Part shown: positions 1 to 5,222 of the stretch, piece by piece
Numbering within the stretch: position 1 is the stretch's first letter
Layout of the letters: every line of letters begins with the position of its first letter
NCBI GenBank assembly: GCA_003552275.1
Contig: PUKL01000089.1
Location: forward strand, 1-5,222
DNA: 5,222 bases
Reading direction: 5' to 3'
Source of the DNA: Mollicutes bacterium
GTDB lineage: Bacteria; Bacillota_I; Bacilli_A; Izemoplasmatales; Izemoplasmataceae
The notes under the pieces: generated by a model
What the model was told of the DNA's origin: nothing
The model's input: the letters and a program-made list of their open reading frames with translations, nothing else
Database searches by the model: none
Translations under genes and position numbers: made by a program

Positions 1-10
1 GCCGTTAGAC

Positions 11-38
11 TTGAAAATCACACGAAAACTGTTACAAT
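11..38 (+). promoter_or_regulatory. Sigma-A type promoter for the riboswitch-folT transcript
   Basis: A -35 element TTGAAA (11-16) and a -10 element TACAAT (33-38) are separated by 16 bases, each close to the housekeeping consensus. The predicted transcription start is near 45, immediately before the first pairing strand of the riboswitch aptamer at 46. That agreement in position supports the call. The 16-base spacer is one shorter than ideal. Confidence 0.7.
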
Positions 39-45
39 GGGTTCT

Positions 46-140
46 GTCAGAGTAGCTCTGCCGCGTCAAGTGCCACACCATGGGATGTGGGGTGTGGACG
101 AACACGTTCTTCGTGGCGTTGGCCGAGCGCGTCCGCTGGC
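46..140 (+). promoter_or_regulatory. Tetrahydrofolate (THF-I) riboswitch aptamer
   Basis: This leader carries the conserved blocks of the THF riboswitch in the right order: AGAGTAG-like (49-55), CGCGTCAAGTG (62-72), GGGATGT (82-88), ACGAA (98-102) and TCCGCT (132-137). The closing stem P1 is GTCAG (46-50) with CTGGC (136-140), including one G-U pair. P3 is a perfect 7-bp stem, CCACACC (73-79) with GGTGTGG (91-97). A small hairpin, CACG (103-106) with CGTG (112-115), follows ACGAA as in known members. P2 is imperfect by eye, roughly CTCTGCC (56-62) with GGCCGAG (120-126). The class binds reduced folates and typically controls folate transport and synthesis genes, which matches the folT gene directly downstream. 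The identification rests on remembered consensus, not on a covariance search. Confidence 0.92.
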
Positions 141-174
141 TTTACTTTGGTTTTTCTCGGAGTATTGCTCAGGG

Positions 175-207
175 ACCTCTCGAATCCAGCATCCTGGGAG
201 GTTTTTT
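175..207 (+). terminator. Riboswitch expression platform: hairpin plus U-run, overlapping the folT SD
   Basis: ACCTC (175-179) pairs with GAGGT (198-202), and CCAG (186-189) pairs with CTGG (194-197) around the loop CATC. An alternative register pairs ACCTCTC with GGGAGGT. Six T residues (202-207) follow at once, giving an intrinsic terminator shape. The 3' arm GGGAGGT is also the Shine-Dalgarno of folT, so the same hairpin would block ribosome binding. GCTGG (135-139), which overlaps the 3' strand of aptamer P1, is complementary to CCAGC (186-190). This is a candidate antiterminator contact that THF binding would break, giving OFF control when folate is plentiful. The hairpin is seen in the sequence; the switching mechanism is inferred. 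Confidence 0.68.
196..201 (+). promoter_or_regulatory. Shine-Dalgarno GGGAGG that decides the folT start
   Basis: GGGAGG lies 8 bases upstream of the TTG at 210. It is the strongest SD in the folT leader and supports the TTG start over GTG 240 (no usable SD) and ATG 255 (only a weak AAGGTGA at 237-243, 11 bases upstream). It forms the 3' arm of the preceding hairpin. Confidence 0.7.
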
Positions 208-209
208 GT

Positions 210-779
210 TTGGAAAGATCCACTTTCGATCTACGCAAGGTGATTGTCGCATCCATGCTCGTCGCTATCGCCACGGTGATGAAACTCATCTCGGATATCC
301 CCCTCCATTTCACCGGAGCTTCTTTCACGATCCGTCTCGAGATGGTCGTCTTCATGTTCGGCGGGATGGTGCTCGGACCCTATTTCGGGTTTCTCATCGG
401 TGCGCTCACGGACATCCTCTATGTGCTCTTTTCCCCCTTCGGGGTGACTTTCCCCACGCTTTTCACTTTGTCGGCGATGCTTTGGGGAGGCATTGCGGGG
501 CTCTTGTTCCATGGGCGGGTGAAACCCGAGATCAAGCGCTTTTCCCTCATGGTCGTCGCCCTCTCTATCGTGACGATGCTCATCGATTCCGTCCAACTCT
601 ACATCCTCGGCGTCGGCACGGCCGATCCCACCGTGGGGTTCATGGCGCAAGTCTGGGCTTTGGCCCGATTCGTGCGGCTCCCGTTCCTCTGGCCCGTGCA
701 GATTCTGGCCACATTGTATCTTTTGCGACGGTTGACCCCCTTCCTGCAACAGTCCTTGTTGGAAGAGACCGGCCGGTGA
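210..779 (+). CDS. folT: ECF transporter S component, folate family (FolT)
   Basis: This is a membrane protein that captures folates for an energy-coupling-factor transporter. It would work with the shared EcfA1/EcfA2 ATPases and EcfT, which are not in this window. From TTG 210 it is 189 aa, a normal S-component length. About six hydrophobic segments can be seen (roughly residues 11-30, 42-57, 59-75, 83-100, 111-135 and 155-173). The N-terminal helix has a small-residue SxxxA pattern (SMLVA, 15-19), as expected for packing against EcfT. The stretch around residues 49-70 (FGGMVLGPYFG, then GALTD) and FPTLFTLSAMLWGG (81-94) resemble the folate-family signature. The THF riboswitch upstream independently supports folate as substrate. 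Start choice: TTG has an excellent SD at 8 bases, and an upstream in-frame ATG at 87 lies inside the aptamer and is rejected. ATG 255 would cut into the first helix. The gene appears to be monocistronic and ends at a strong terminator. Confidence 0.88.
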   Translation: MERSTFDLRKVIVASMLVAIATVMKLISDIPLHFTGASFTIRLEMVVFMFGGMVLGPYFGFLIGALTDILYVLFSPFGVTFPTLFTLSAMLWGGIAGLLFHGRVKPEIKRFSLMVVALSIVTMLIDSVQLYILGVGTADPTVGFMAQVWALARFVRLPFLWPVQILATLYLLRRLTPFLQQSLLEETGR

Positions 780-783
780 TCAA

Positions 784-823
784 AAAAAGATGTCGGAAGC
801 ATAAAAACTTCCGACATCTTTTT
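784..823. terminator. Bidirectional intrinsic terminator between convergent genes
   Basis: GATGTCGGAAG (789-799) pairs perfectly with CTTCCGACATC (808-818) around an 8-base loop. The stem is extended by A784-788 with T819-823, for 16 bp in all. The T-run serves folT on the plus strand. The A-run (782-788) gives a U-run on the minus strand for the GH13 gene, whose stop codon lies at 831-833. It begins 5 bases after the folT stop, and only 51 bases separate the two stop codons. Confidence 0.93.
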
Positions 824-830
824 AATTGTG

Positions 831-2879
831 TCAAGCGATTTCGACGATCTTGATCTCACCGGGTCCGAGATGGATGTCCAAGACGTCGCCTTCGAGAAAC
901 TGCGTGAAGGGTCGGGGCGGCTCGTGGGTGGAAAAGAGGAGTCTTCCCCGTCGCATGTGGTTGTCGACCTGCCGGCGCAAGGGGCCGATATCGGGATACT
1001 GCCAGACTTCGTGATAACAATCGAGGTTCGAAAAGACAAGGAGCATCCTGCCGTCGTCTTTTCCGTAAGCGAACCCCACGACGTGGGCGGCATCCATGGT
1101 AAGGGAGAAGAAGCGTGCCGGATTCATGATACAGTCGAGCCATGCTTTCCGGATGGGTGTCAGTGTGCGCAAAATGGCGGGGACCACATGGCGTCTTGCA
1201 TGCTTGTAGTGGAAGGCGTAGTGGTCGAAGAGGGCGAGTTTGCCGTACAAGGGGTCGGAGAGGGGGAGGCGTTTCCTTTCCGCCTCGCTCGCATCGAGGC
1301 CGAGATTCATCGGCTGTTTTTCCAAGACCTCGAGACCGCTGTTGATGAAGGGGACGGCGTTCGGCAAGAAATGACAGAGGGCGACCATGTTGAAGGCGAA
1401 GGGCTCGCCGCCCTCCCGTGCCGCGAGGCGGGGGGTGTCATGGGTTTCGGCGGCGGCGAAGAAGGGGATCTCCCGTTCAGCGAGGTCTTGGATGAAATGC
1501 GAGGTCTCGCCGGTGAAAGGTCTCGCCAACGCGTAGAAACCGTTGCCGGTCATGATGTTGTAGCCTTTTTGGCGGCTGATGGTGTCGTTTTCCGGATCGA
1601 GCTCTTCGGCGATGAGGCCGAAATCGGGATCGAGCGCCCGGGAGCGGCTGATGATCCGTTCCAAGAGCGCGCTCGGAAGAGCGTGTCCCATATCGATCCG
1701 CGCCCCGTCGATCCCGTAGTTATTTTGATAATGGGGCAGGATGTCGGCGAGAAGGTCCCAGAGTTCTTCGTTTCTCTCTTTCCCCGGGTGGAGGTTCGCC
1801 TTGATGGAATCGAACAGGATGTAGGGAGGAGTGTCTATGTCCTCGAGGTGTTCTTTCGCATTGTCGGGATGGTCGAGATAGAGTCGCAAGAACGTCACAT
1901 CGGACCAAGGGGGTTGCGGGTCGTTGATGCGGTCGGAAAAGGCCGGCGCGACGGTGAGGTCGAAGGCCTTTTCGATCGCGGCGAGAATATCGGGTTCGTT
2001 TTTCAGTTTCGCGAAGCGCTCCGGGTCGAGACGTTTCGGGTCGTGGCTGAACAAGGCGAGGTGGCGTTGCACATCTTCGCTTTGATAGACTTTGGCCAGA
2101 TTCTCTTTTCTGGGCAGTTCCAAAGGCGAAACCCCCGGCACTTCCGGCGGGCGGTAAGTGTCGGCGGCGCTTTTCTTGATCCAATAGAACCATTCGGGGT
2201 GTTCGCGGATCAGTCGACTCTCGAGCCCGTTCGTGCGGGGGATGATGTCGATGAGCACCCGGATGTCCAAGGCGTGCGCGGCATCGACCAACACGGAGAA
2301 CTCTTCGTCGATTGTGAAATCATCGCCCGTGAGGCTCTCTTTCAGGGAGGAATCGAGACGAAAAAAATCGATGACGCTGTAGGGGCTGCCGGCGTCGCCC
2401 TTGGAACGGGTCTTTGCGTGTTCCATGACGGGAAGGAGATAGAGGGTGTTCACACCCATCCTCTTCAACAGCGGCAGCAAAGCGACCATCTTCAAAAAGG
2501 AGCCCGTCTCGTCTTGGCCGTGGAGGTTTTTCGTCTCGAGACGGCCGCTCCGGTCGCTGTCCCAGGAAGTCGAGGCCCGAACGAGGCTCGAGTAGATGAT
2601 GCTCTCTTGCAGCCAATCACCGTTTTGGGGCGTTTTGTCTCGCATGCGGGAGAGCGGGGTCTTCGCTCGGATGTCTCTTCCTTCTTCCATGATGTAGCGG
2701 AAGAGACGCTCGAAGAAGTCATAGGGATTGACGAGCACTTCCCCGTCCGCGGTCGCCGTGTGGTCGTCTTCTTCCGACAAGAACAAGGTGAAAAGATCGG
2801 GTAATGCGTAGTTTTCCAGCTTGCGTCGCTTGCGGGCGTGAAAATACTTGTGGAATCTCTGCAGCAGGTTTTCCGCCAT
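831..2879 (-). CDS. GH13 alpha-amylase-superfamily enzyme, cytoplasmic, atypical region I
   Basis: This 682-aa protein has no signal peptide and is probably an intracellular alpha-glucan hydrolase or transglycosylase. Early (beta/alpha)8-barrel strands show as MGVNTLYLLPVMEH (141-154), followed by SPYSVIDFF (165-173). Region II is GARIDMGH, with Arg394 and the likely nucleophile Asp396. Region III is IAEEL, with Glu425 or Glu426 as acid/base. Region IV is ETHDTPR, with His480 and Asp481. Region I begins at Asp211 but reads DIIPRTNG, without the usual DxxxNH histidine. About 125 residues precede the barrel, a long charged insert lies at about 232-350, and a beta-rich tail of about 100 residues resembles the usual C-terminal domain. 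The start ATG (2877-2879) has an AAAGGAAG SD 7 bases upstream; the 52-codon upstream extension would run across the promoter and is rejected. Substrate and GH13 subfamily are not assigned. The gene is divergent from gpmI-eno, which suggests storage-glucan or maltodextrin use feeding glycolysis. Confidence 0.82.
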   Translation of the reverse strand: MAENLLQRFHKYFHARKRRKLENYALPDLFTLFLSEEDDHTATADGEVLVNPYDFFERLFRYIMEEGRDIRAKTPLSRMRDKTPQNGDWLQESIIYSSLVRASTSWDSDRSGRLETKNLHGQDETGSFLKMVALLPLLKRMGVNTLYLLPVMEHAKTRSKGDAGSPYSVIDFFRLDSSLKESLTGDDFTIDEEFSVLVDAAHALDIRVLIDIIPRTNGLESRLIREHPEWFYWIKKSAADTYRPPEVPGVSPLELPRKENLAKVYQSEDVQRHLALFSHDPKRLDPERFAKLKNEPDILAAIEKAFDLTVAPAFSDRINDPQPPWSDVTFLRLYLDHPDNAKEHLEDIDTPPYILFDSIKANLHPGKERNEELWDLLADILPHYQNNYGIDGARIDMGHALPSALLERIISRSRALDPDFGLIAEELDPENDTISRQKGYNIMTGNGFYALARPFTGETSHFIQDLAEREIPFFAAAETHDTPRLAAREGGEPFAFNMVALCHFLPNAVPFINSGLEVLEKQPMNLGLDASEAERKRLPLSDPLYGKLALFDHYAFHYKHARRHVVPAILRTLTPIRKAWLDCIMNPARFFSLTMDAAHVVGFAYGKDDGRMLLVFSNLDCYHEVWQYPDIGPLRRQVDNHMRRGRLLFSTHEPPRPFTQFLEGDVLDIHLGPGEIKIVEIA

Positions 2880-2886
2880 GAGAAAT

Positions 2887-2894
2887 CTTCCTTT
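2887..2894 (-). promoter_or_regulatory. Shine-Dalgarno of the GH13 gene
   Basis: On the minus strand AAAGGAAG lies 7 bases before the ATG at 2879. It fixes this start rather than the upstream in-frame ATG at 3035. Confidence 0.75.
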
Positions 2895-2906
2895 CCGTTC
2901 AAGCCC

Positions 2907-2935
2907 ATTATACAAAAGGCGCGGACGAATTGAAA
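2907..2935 (-). promoter_or_regulatory. Promoter of the GH13 gene
   Basis: On the minus strand there is a perfect -10 TATAAT (2912-2907), preceded after 17 bases by a weak -35 TTTCAA (2935-2930, three of six consensus positions). The predicted start near 2900 gives a leader of about 20 bases, leaving just enough room for the SD. The weak -35 is compatible with dependence on an activator. Confidence 0.65.
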
Positions 2936-2950
2936 CGGAAAACACAAACA

Positions 2951-2964
2951 AGTAAACGCTTACC
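2951..2964. promoter_or_regulatory. cre-like operator (CcpA/LacI-family site)
   Basis: AGTAAACGCTTACC matches the catabolite-responsive element consensus TGWAANCGNTNWCA at every defined position except the two outermost. The core GTAAACGCTTAC is a near-perfect palindrome with the central CG typical of LacI-family operators. It lies upstream of both -35 boxes, centred at 2957.5, about -57 from each predicted start. In Bacillus subtilis, CcpA sites at about this distance (ackA, pta) are activating. A local LacI-family sugar regulator is an alternative reader. Confidence 0.6.
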
Positions 2965-2979
2965 GAGGGTGTGAATACC

Positions 2980-3008
2980 TGTTCATCGGCGCGAAAAACT
3001 GTTATAAT
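2980..3008 (+). promoter_or_regulatory. Promoter of the gpmI-eno operon
   Basis: A perfect -10 TATAAT (3003-3008) has a weak -35 TGTTCA (2980-2985, three of six consensus positions) 17 bases upstream. The predicted start near 3015 gives a leader of only about 14 bases, ending at the gpmI ATG, so there is no room for an RNA leader switch. Confidence 0.65.
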
Positions 3009-3016
3009 CATTGCGG

Positions 3017-3022
3017 TAGGTG
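3017..3022 (+). promoter_or_regulatory. Shine-Dalgarno of gpmI
   Basis: TAGGTG, part of AGGTGAT complementary to the 16S rRNA tail, lies 6 bases upstream of ATG 3029. It selects that start; an in-frame GTG at 3020 overlaps the SD itself and is rejected. Confidence 0.65.
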
Positions 3023-3028
3023 ATATGT

Positions 3029-4543
3029 ATGACAAGACCAGTGGTCCTCATCGTCATGGACGGCCTCGGCCTCGCCGAAGCGGGCGAAGGCAACGCCGTC
3101 AGCCTGGCGAAGACACCGAACCTCGACAAGCTCTCCAAGGAATACCCCTCGGCCTCCTTGCAAGCGAGCGGTATGGCCGTGGGACTGCCCGACGGCCAGA
3201 TGGGAAACAGCGAGGTCGGCCACTTGAACCTCGGTGCCGGCCGCGTGGTCTATCAGTCCTTGACCCGCATCCACAAATCAATCGAGGACGGTTCCTTCTA
3301 TCAAAACGAGGCGTATACGAACGCCATGCGCCATGTGAAAAAGAACGATTCCAAGCTCCATATCATGGGGCTTTTGAGTGACGGCGGCGTCCATTCGCAC
3401 ATCGACCATTTCAAGGCGATGCTCGACTTCGCCAAAGAAGAAGGGATCGAGAAAGTGTATGTCCACGCCTTCTTGGACGGAAGGGACGTGCCGCCGAAAT
3501 CGGCCTTGACCTTTATCGAAGAACTCGAAGACTACATGGAAGAGATCGACAAGGGCTCCCTCGCGAGTGTGCACGGCCGCTATTACGCGATGGACCGCGA
3601 CAAGAACTGGGAGAGAACCCAGAAGGCCTACGACATTCTGACTGAAGCCAAGGGCCGCCGTGCCGACTCCGCCCGGGCCGGTGTGCAGAAATCCTATGAA
3701 GAAGAGGCCACGGACGAGTTCGTCGTCCCCTTCAACGTGGATGCCGAAGGGACCATCGGCGACAATGACGCCTGCATCTTCATGAACTTCCGCCCCGATC
3801 GCGCCATCCAGCTTTCCGTCTCCCTCTCCAACCCCGAAAAGTCGGGCTTGAAGGAGAAGAAGGTCTTCGAGAACCTCCATTACGTCTCCACCATGCATTA
3901 CGCGGAAGATGTGCAAGGGACGATCGCTTTCGGTCTGCAGGAGCTCTCCGACCTCTTCGGCGACACCGTGAGCGAAGCGGGCCTGAAACAACTCCGCATC
4001 GCCGAGACGGAAAAGTATGCCCATGTGACGTTCTTCTTCGACGGCGGCACCGACCGCGAGATCAAGAACGCCAAACGGATCCTCGTCGACTCCCCCAAAG
4101 TCGCGACCTACGACATGCAGCCCGAGATGAGCGCTCATGAGGTCACGAAACGGGTCATAGAAGAAATCGAGAAAGACGGGTTGGACACCATCATCCTCAA
4201 CTACGCCAACTGCGACATGGTCGGCCACACGGGCGACATCCAAGCGACCGTGAAAGCCGTCGAGACCGTGGACGAATGCGTCGGCAAGGTCGTCGACAAG
4301 GCCCTGCAGGCCGGTGGTGTGGCCCTCGTCACGGCCGATCACGGCAACGCCGAGAAGATGCTCGATGCCGAAGGCGGCATCCACACCGCCCACACCGGCA
4401 GCCCCGTGCCCATCATCATCACCGACAAAGCGGTGAAACTCCGTGAAGACGGCATCCTCGGCGACATCGCCCCGACGATGCTTCAGTATCTCGGCGTCGA
4501 AAAGCCCGAAAAGATGACTGGGAAAAGTCTCATCGAAGATTGA
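3029..4543 (+). CDS. gpmI: 2,3-bisphosphoglycerate-independent phosphoglycerate mutase
   Basis: This cytoplasmic di-metal (usually Mn2+) enzyme interconverts 3-phosphoglycerate and 2-phosphoglycerate. It is 504 aa, close to the usual length of about 510. The alkaline-phosphatase-superfamily metal site is complete: Asp11 in VMDGLG, the phospho-acceptor Ser61 in MGNSEVGH, Asp396 and His400 in DMVGHTG, Asp437-His438 in TADHGN, and His455 in HTAHTG. The inserted phosphotransferase domain shows VHSH (121-124), GRDVPP (151-156), GRYYAMDRD (183-191) and FRPDRA (254-259). The segment after FFFDGG (335-340) reads TDREIKNAKR where many family members have an FPGE-type loop. It is followed by the normal SPKVATYDMQPEMSA motif, so this is a local variation and not damage. 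Codons favour C at the third position, in keeping with high expression. The gene lies upstream of eno with a 53-base gap and no terminator, and would be co-transcribed with it. Confidence 0.97.
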   Translation: MTRPVVLIVMDGLGLAEAGEGNAVSLAKTPNLDKLSKEYPSASLQASGMAVGLPDGQMGNSEVGHLNLGAGRVVYQSLTRIHKSIEDGSFYQNEAYTNAMRHVKKNDSKLHIMGLLSDGGVHSHIDHFKAMLDFAKEEGIEKVYVHAFLDGRDVPPKSALTFIEELEDYMEEIDKGSLASVHGRYYAMDRDKNWERTQKAYDILTEAKGRRADSARAGVQKSYEEEATDEFVVPFNVDAEGTIGDNDACIFMNFRPDRAIQLSVSLSNPEKSGLKEKKVFENLHYVSTMHYAEDVQGTIAFGLQELSDLFGDTVSEAGLKQLRIAETEKYAHVTFFFDGGTDREIKNAKRILVDSPKVATYDMQPEMSAHEVTKRVIEEIEKDGLDTIILNYANCDMVGHTGDIQATVKAVETVDECVGKVVDKALQAGGVALVTADHGNAEKMLDAEGGIHTAHTGSPVPIIITDKAVKLREDGILGDIAPTMLQYLGVEKPEKMTGKSLIED

Positions 4544-4582
4544 CACGAAAAAAAACATAGACGGAACAAGAAAACGAATCCG

Positions 4583-4588
4583 AAGGAG
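4583..4588 (+). promoter_or_regulatory. Shine-Dalgarno of eno, deciding between two ATGs
   Basis: AAGGAG lies 8 bases before ATG 4597 but only 2 bases before the in-frame ATG 4591. The second ATG also gives the family-typical N-terminus MPFINDVYAREVLDSRGNP, so 4597 is chosen. Confidence 0.8.
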
Positions 4589-4596
4589 AGATGAAC

Positions 4597-5222
4597 ATGC
4601 CCTTTATCAACGACGTGTATGCACGAGAAGTACTCGATTCCCGCGGGAACCCGACCATCGAAGTCGAGGTCCGCACCGATTCCGGCGCTTTCGGTAGAGC
4701 CATCGTTCCGAGCGGAGCCTCCACCGGCGAACACGAGGCCGTGGAACTCCGTGACAACGACAAAGGCCGCTACAACGGCAAAGGCGTCACGAAAGCGGTC
4801 GACAACGTGAACGAGGTCATCGCCCCCGAACTCATCGGCCTCGATGTCACCGAACAGCTTTTGATCGACAACACCCTGATTGAATTGGACGGCACCAAGA
4901 ACAAAGCCAAGCTCGGCGCGAACGCCATTTTGGGCGTCTCCATGGCCGCGGCCCGGGCGGCGGCCGAATTCAGCGGACTCCCGCTTTACCGCTATCTCGG
5001 CGGTTTCGCCGCGCGGGAGCTCCCCACCCCGATGATGAACATCTTGAACGGCGGCAGCCACGCCGACAACAACGTCGACTTCCAGGAGTTCATGATCATG
5101 CCCGTGGGCGCCGAGTCCTTCCAGGAGGCCCTCCGTATGGGAAGCGAGATCTTCCACGCCTTGAAGAAGGTCCTGCAAGCCAAAGGCTACAACACCGCAG
5201 TCGGTGACGAAGGCGGCTTCGC
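4597..5222 (+). CDS. eno: Enolase (phosphopyruvate hydratase), 3' end beyond the window
   Basis: Enolase dehydrates 2-phosphoglycerate to phosphoenolpyruvate and needs Mg2+. The window holds 208 complete codons of a protein normally about 430 aa long. Visible are VYAREVLDSRGNPT (7-20), the mobile active-site loop SGASTGEHEAVELRD (39-53) with its serine near 42, and KAKLGANAILGVSMA (103-117). Also present are GGSHADNNVDFQEFMIMP (152-169), containing His155 and Glu164, and GDEGGF (203-208), with the general-acid Glu205. No frameshift is seen; the gene is simply cut by the window edge. It follows gpmI, so consecutive steps of lower glycolysis are encoded together, probably from the promoter at 2980-3008. 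The 53-base gap (4544-4596) is A-rich and shows no hairpin or clear promoter. Confidence 0.97.
   Translation, partial: MPFINDVYAREVLDSRGNPTIEVEVRTDSGAFGRAIVPSGASTGEHEAVELRDNDKGRYNGKGVTKAVDNVNEVIAPELIGLDVTEQLLIDNTLIELDGTKNKAKLGANAILGVSMAAARAAAEFSGLPLYRYLGGFAARELPTPMMNILNGGSHADNNVDFQEFMIMPVGAESFQEALRMGSEIFHALKKVLQAKGYNTAVGDEGGF

Noticed and set aside
87..209. N-terminal extension of FolT from ATG 87
   Set aside because: It would start within riboswitch P3 and encode the aptamer and terminator as protein. No SD precedes it.
80..853. A long plus-strand frame overlapping folT in another register
   Set aside because: Its translation is Arg/His-rich without membrane segments, it starts inside the aptamer and runs through the terminator. 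The folT frame explains the region.
828..2804. A 658-codon open frame on the plus strand, antisense to the GH13 gene
   Set aside because: It lies wholly opposite a gene with conserved catalytic motifs. Its translation has a repetitive, Gly/Glu/Val-rich composition typical of the complement of a GC-rich gene, shows no domain I recognise, and has no SD-promoter pair of its own; its start is next to the terminator.
2880..3035. N-terminal extension of the GH13 protein from the ATG at 3035
   Set aside because: It spans the whole divergent promoter region and overlaps the start of gpmI. The ATG at 2879 has a good SD and a promoter in the right place.
3278..4558. A 426-codon open frame on the minus strand, antisense to gpmI
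   Set aside because: It is the complement of a clearly functional GpmI. The predicted protein is rich in His, Val, Gly and Asp, as expected from reversed codons, and has no recognisable family.
4544..4596. Possible separate promoter or terminator between gpmI and eno
   Set aside because: The gap is A-rich, but I see no hairpin with a T-run and no convincing -35/-10 pair.
4483..5178. A 231-codon open frame on the minus strand opposite eno
   Set aside because: It is antisense to well-conserved enolase sequence and has no recognisable features.

Overview
The window looks like a chromosomal, housekeeping-type segment from a low-G+C-lineage Gram-positive bacterium (Bacillota or a close relative), although the DNA itself is fairly GC-rich by eye. 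The basis is an ECF-type folate transporter S component behind a tetrahydrofolate (THF) riboswitch, strong Shine-Dalgarno sequences, a gpmI-eno glycolytic operon and a cre-like operator. The three complete genes end in TGA and none shows an in-frame TGA, so this is the standard code and not the Mycoplasma/Spiroplasma code. A closer placement (Erysipelotrichia or a Mollicutes relative) is only a weak impression from the GpmI sequence.

Layout: (1) 1-209: promoter, THF riboswitch (46-140), then a hairpin plus U-run that overlaps the ribosome binding site of the next gene. (2) 210-779 (+): folT, the substrate-binding membrane subunit of a folate ECF transporter, most likely starting at TTG. (3) 784-823: a long, nearly symmetric hairpin serving as shared terminator for two convergent genes. 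(4) 831-2879 (-): a cytoplasmic GH13 alpha-amylase-superfamily enzyme of 682 aa with an atypical region I. (5) 2880-3028: a 149-base divergent control region with a promoter in each direction and a cre-like palindrome exactly midway between the two -10 boxes. (6) 3029-4543 (+): gpmI, cofactor-independent phosphoglycerate mutase. (7) 4597 to the window end (+): eno, enolase, cut by the window edge.

Functionally there are two units. One is folate salvage, controlled by a THF sensor. The other is sugar metabolism: an alpha-glucan-active enzyme is transcribed divergently from two consecutive lower-glycolysis steps (3PG to 2PG to PEP), with a candidate carbon-catabolite operator placed to serve both. 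I see no mobile element, CRISPR array, tRNA, rRNA or novel multi-gene system. The most interesting items are the riboswitch whose expression hairpin combines a terminator with the Shine-Dalgarno, the symmetric divergent operator, and the unusual GH13 enzyme.
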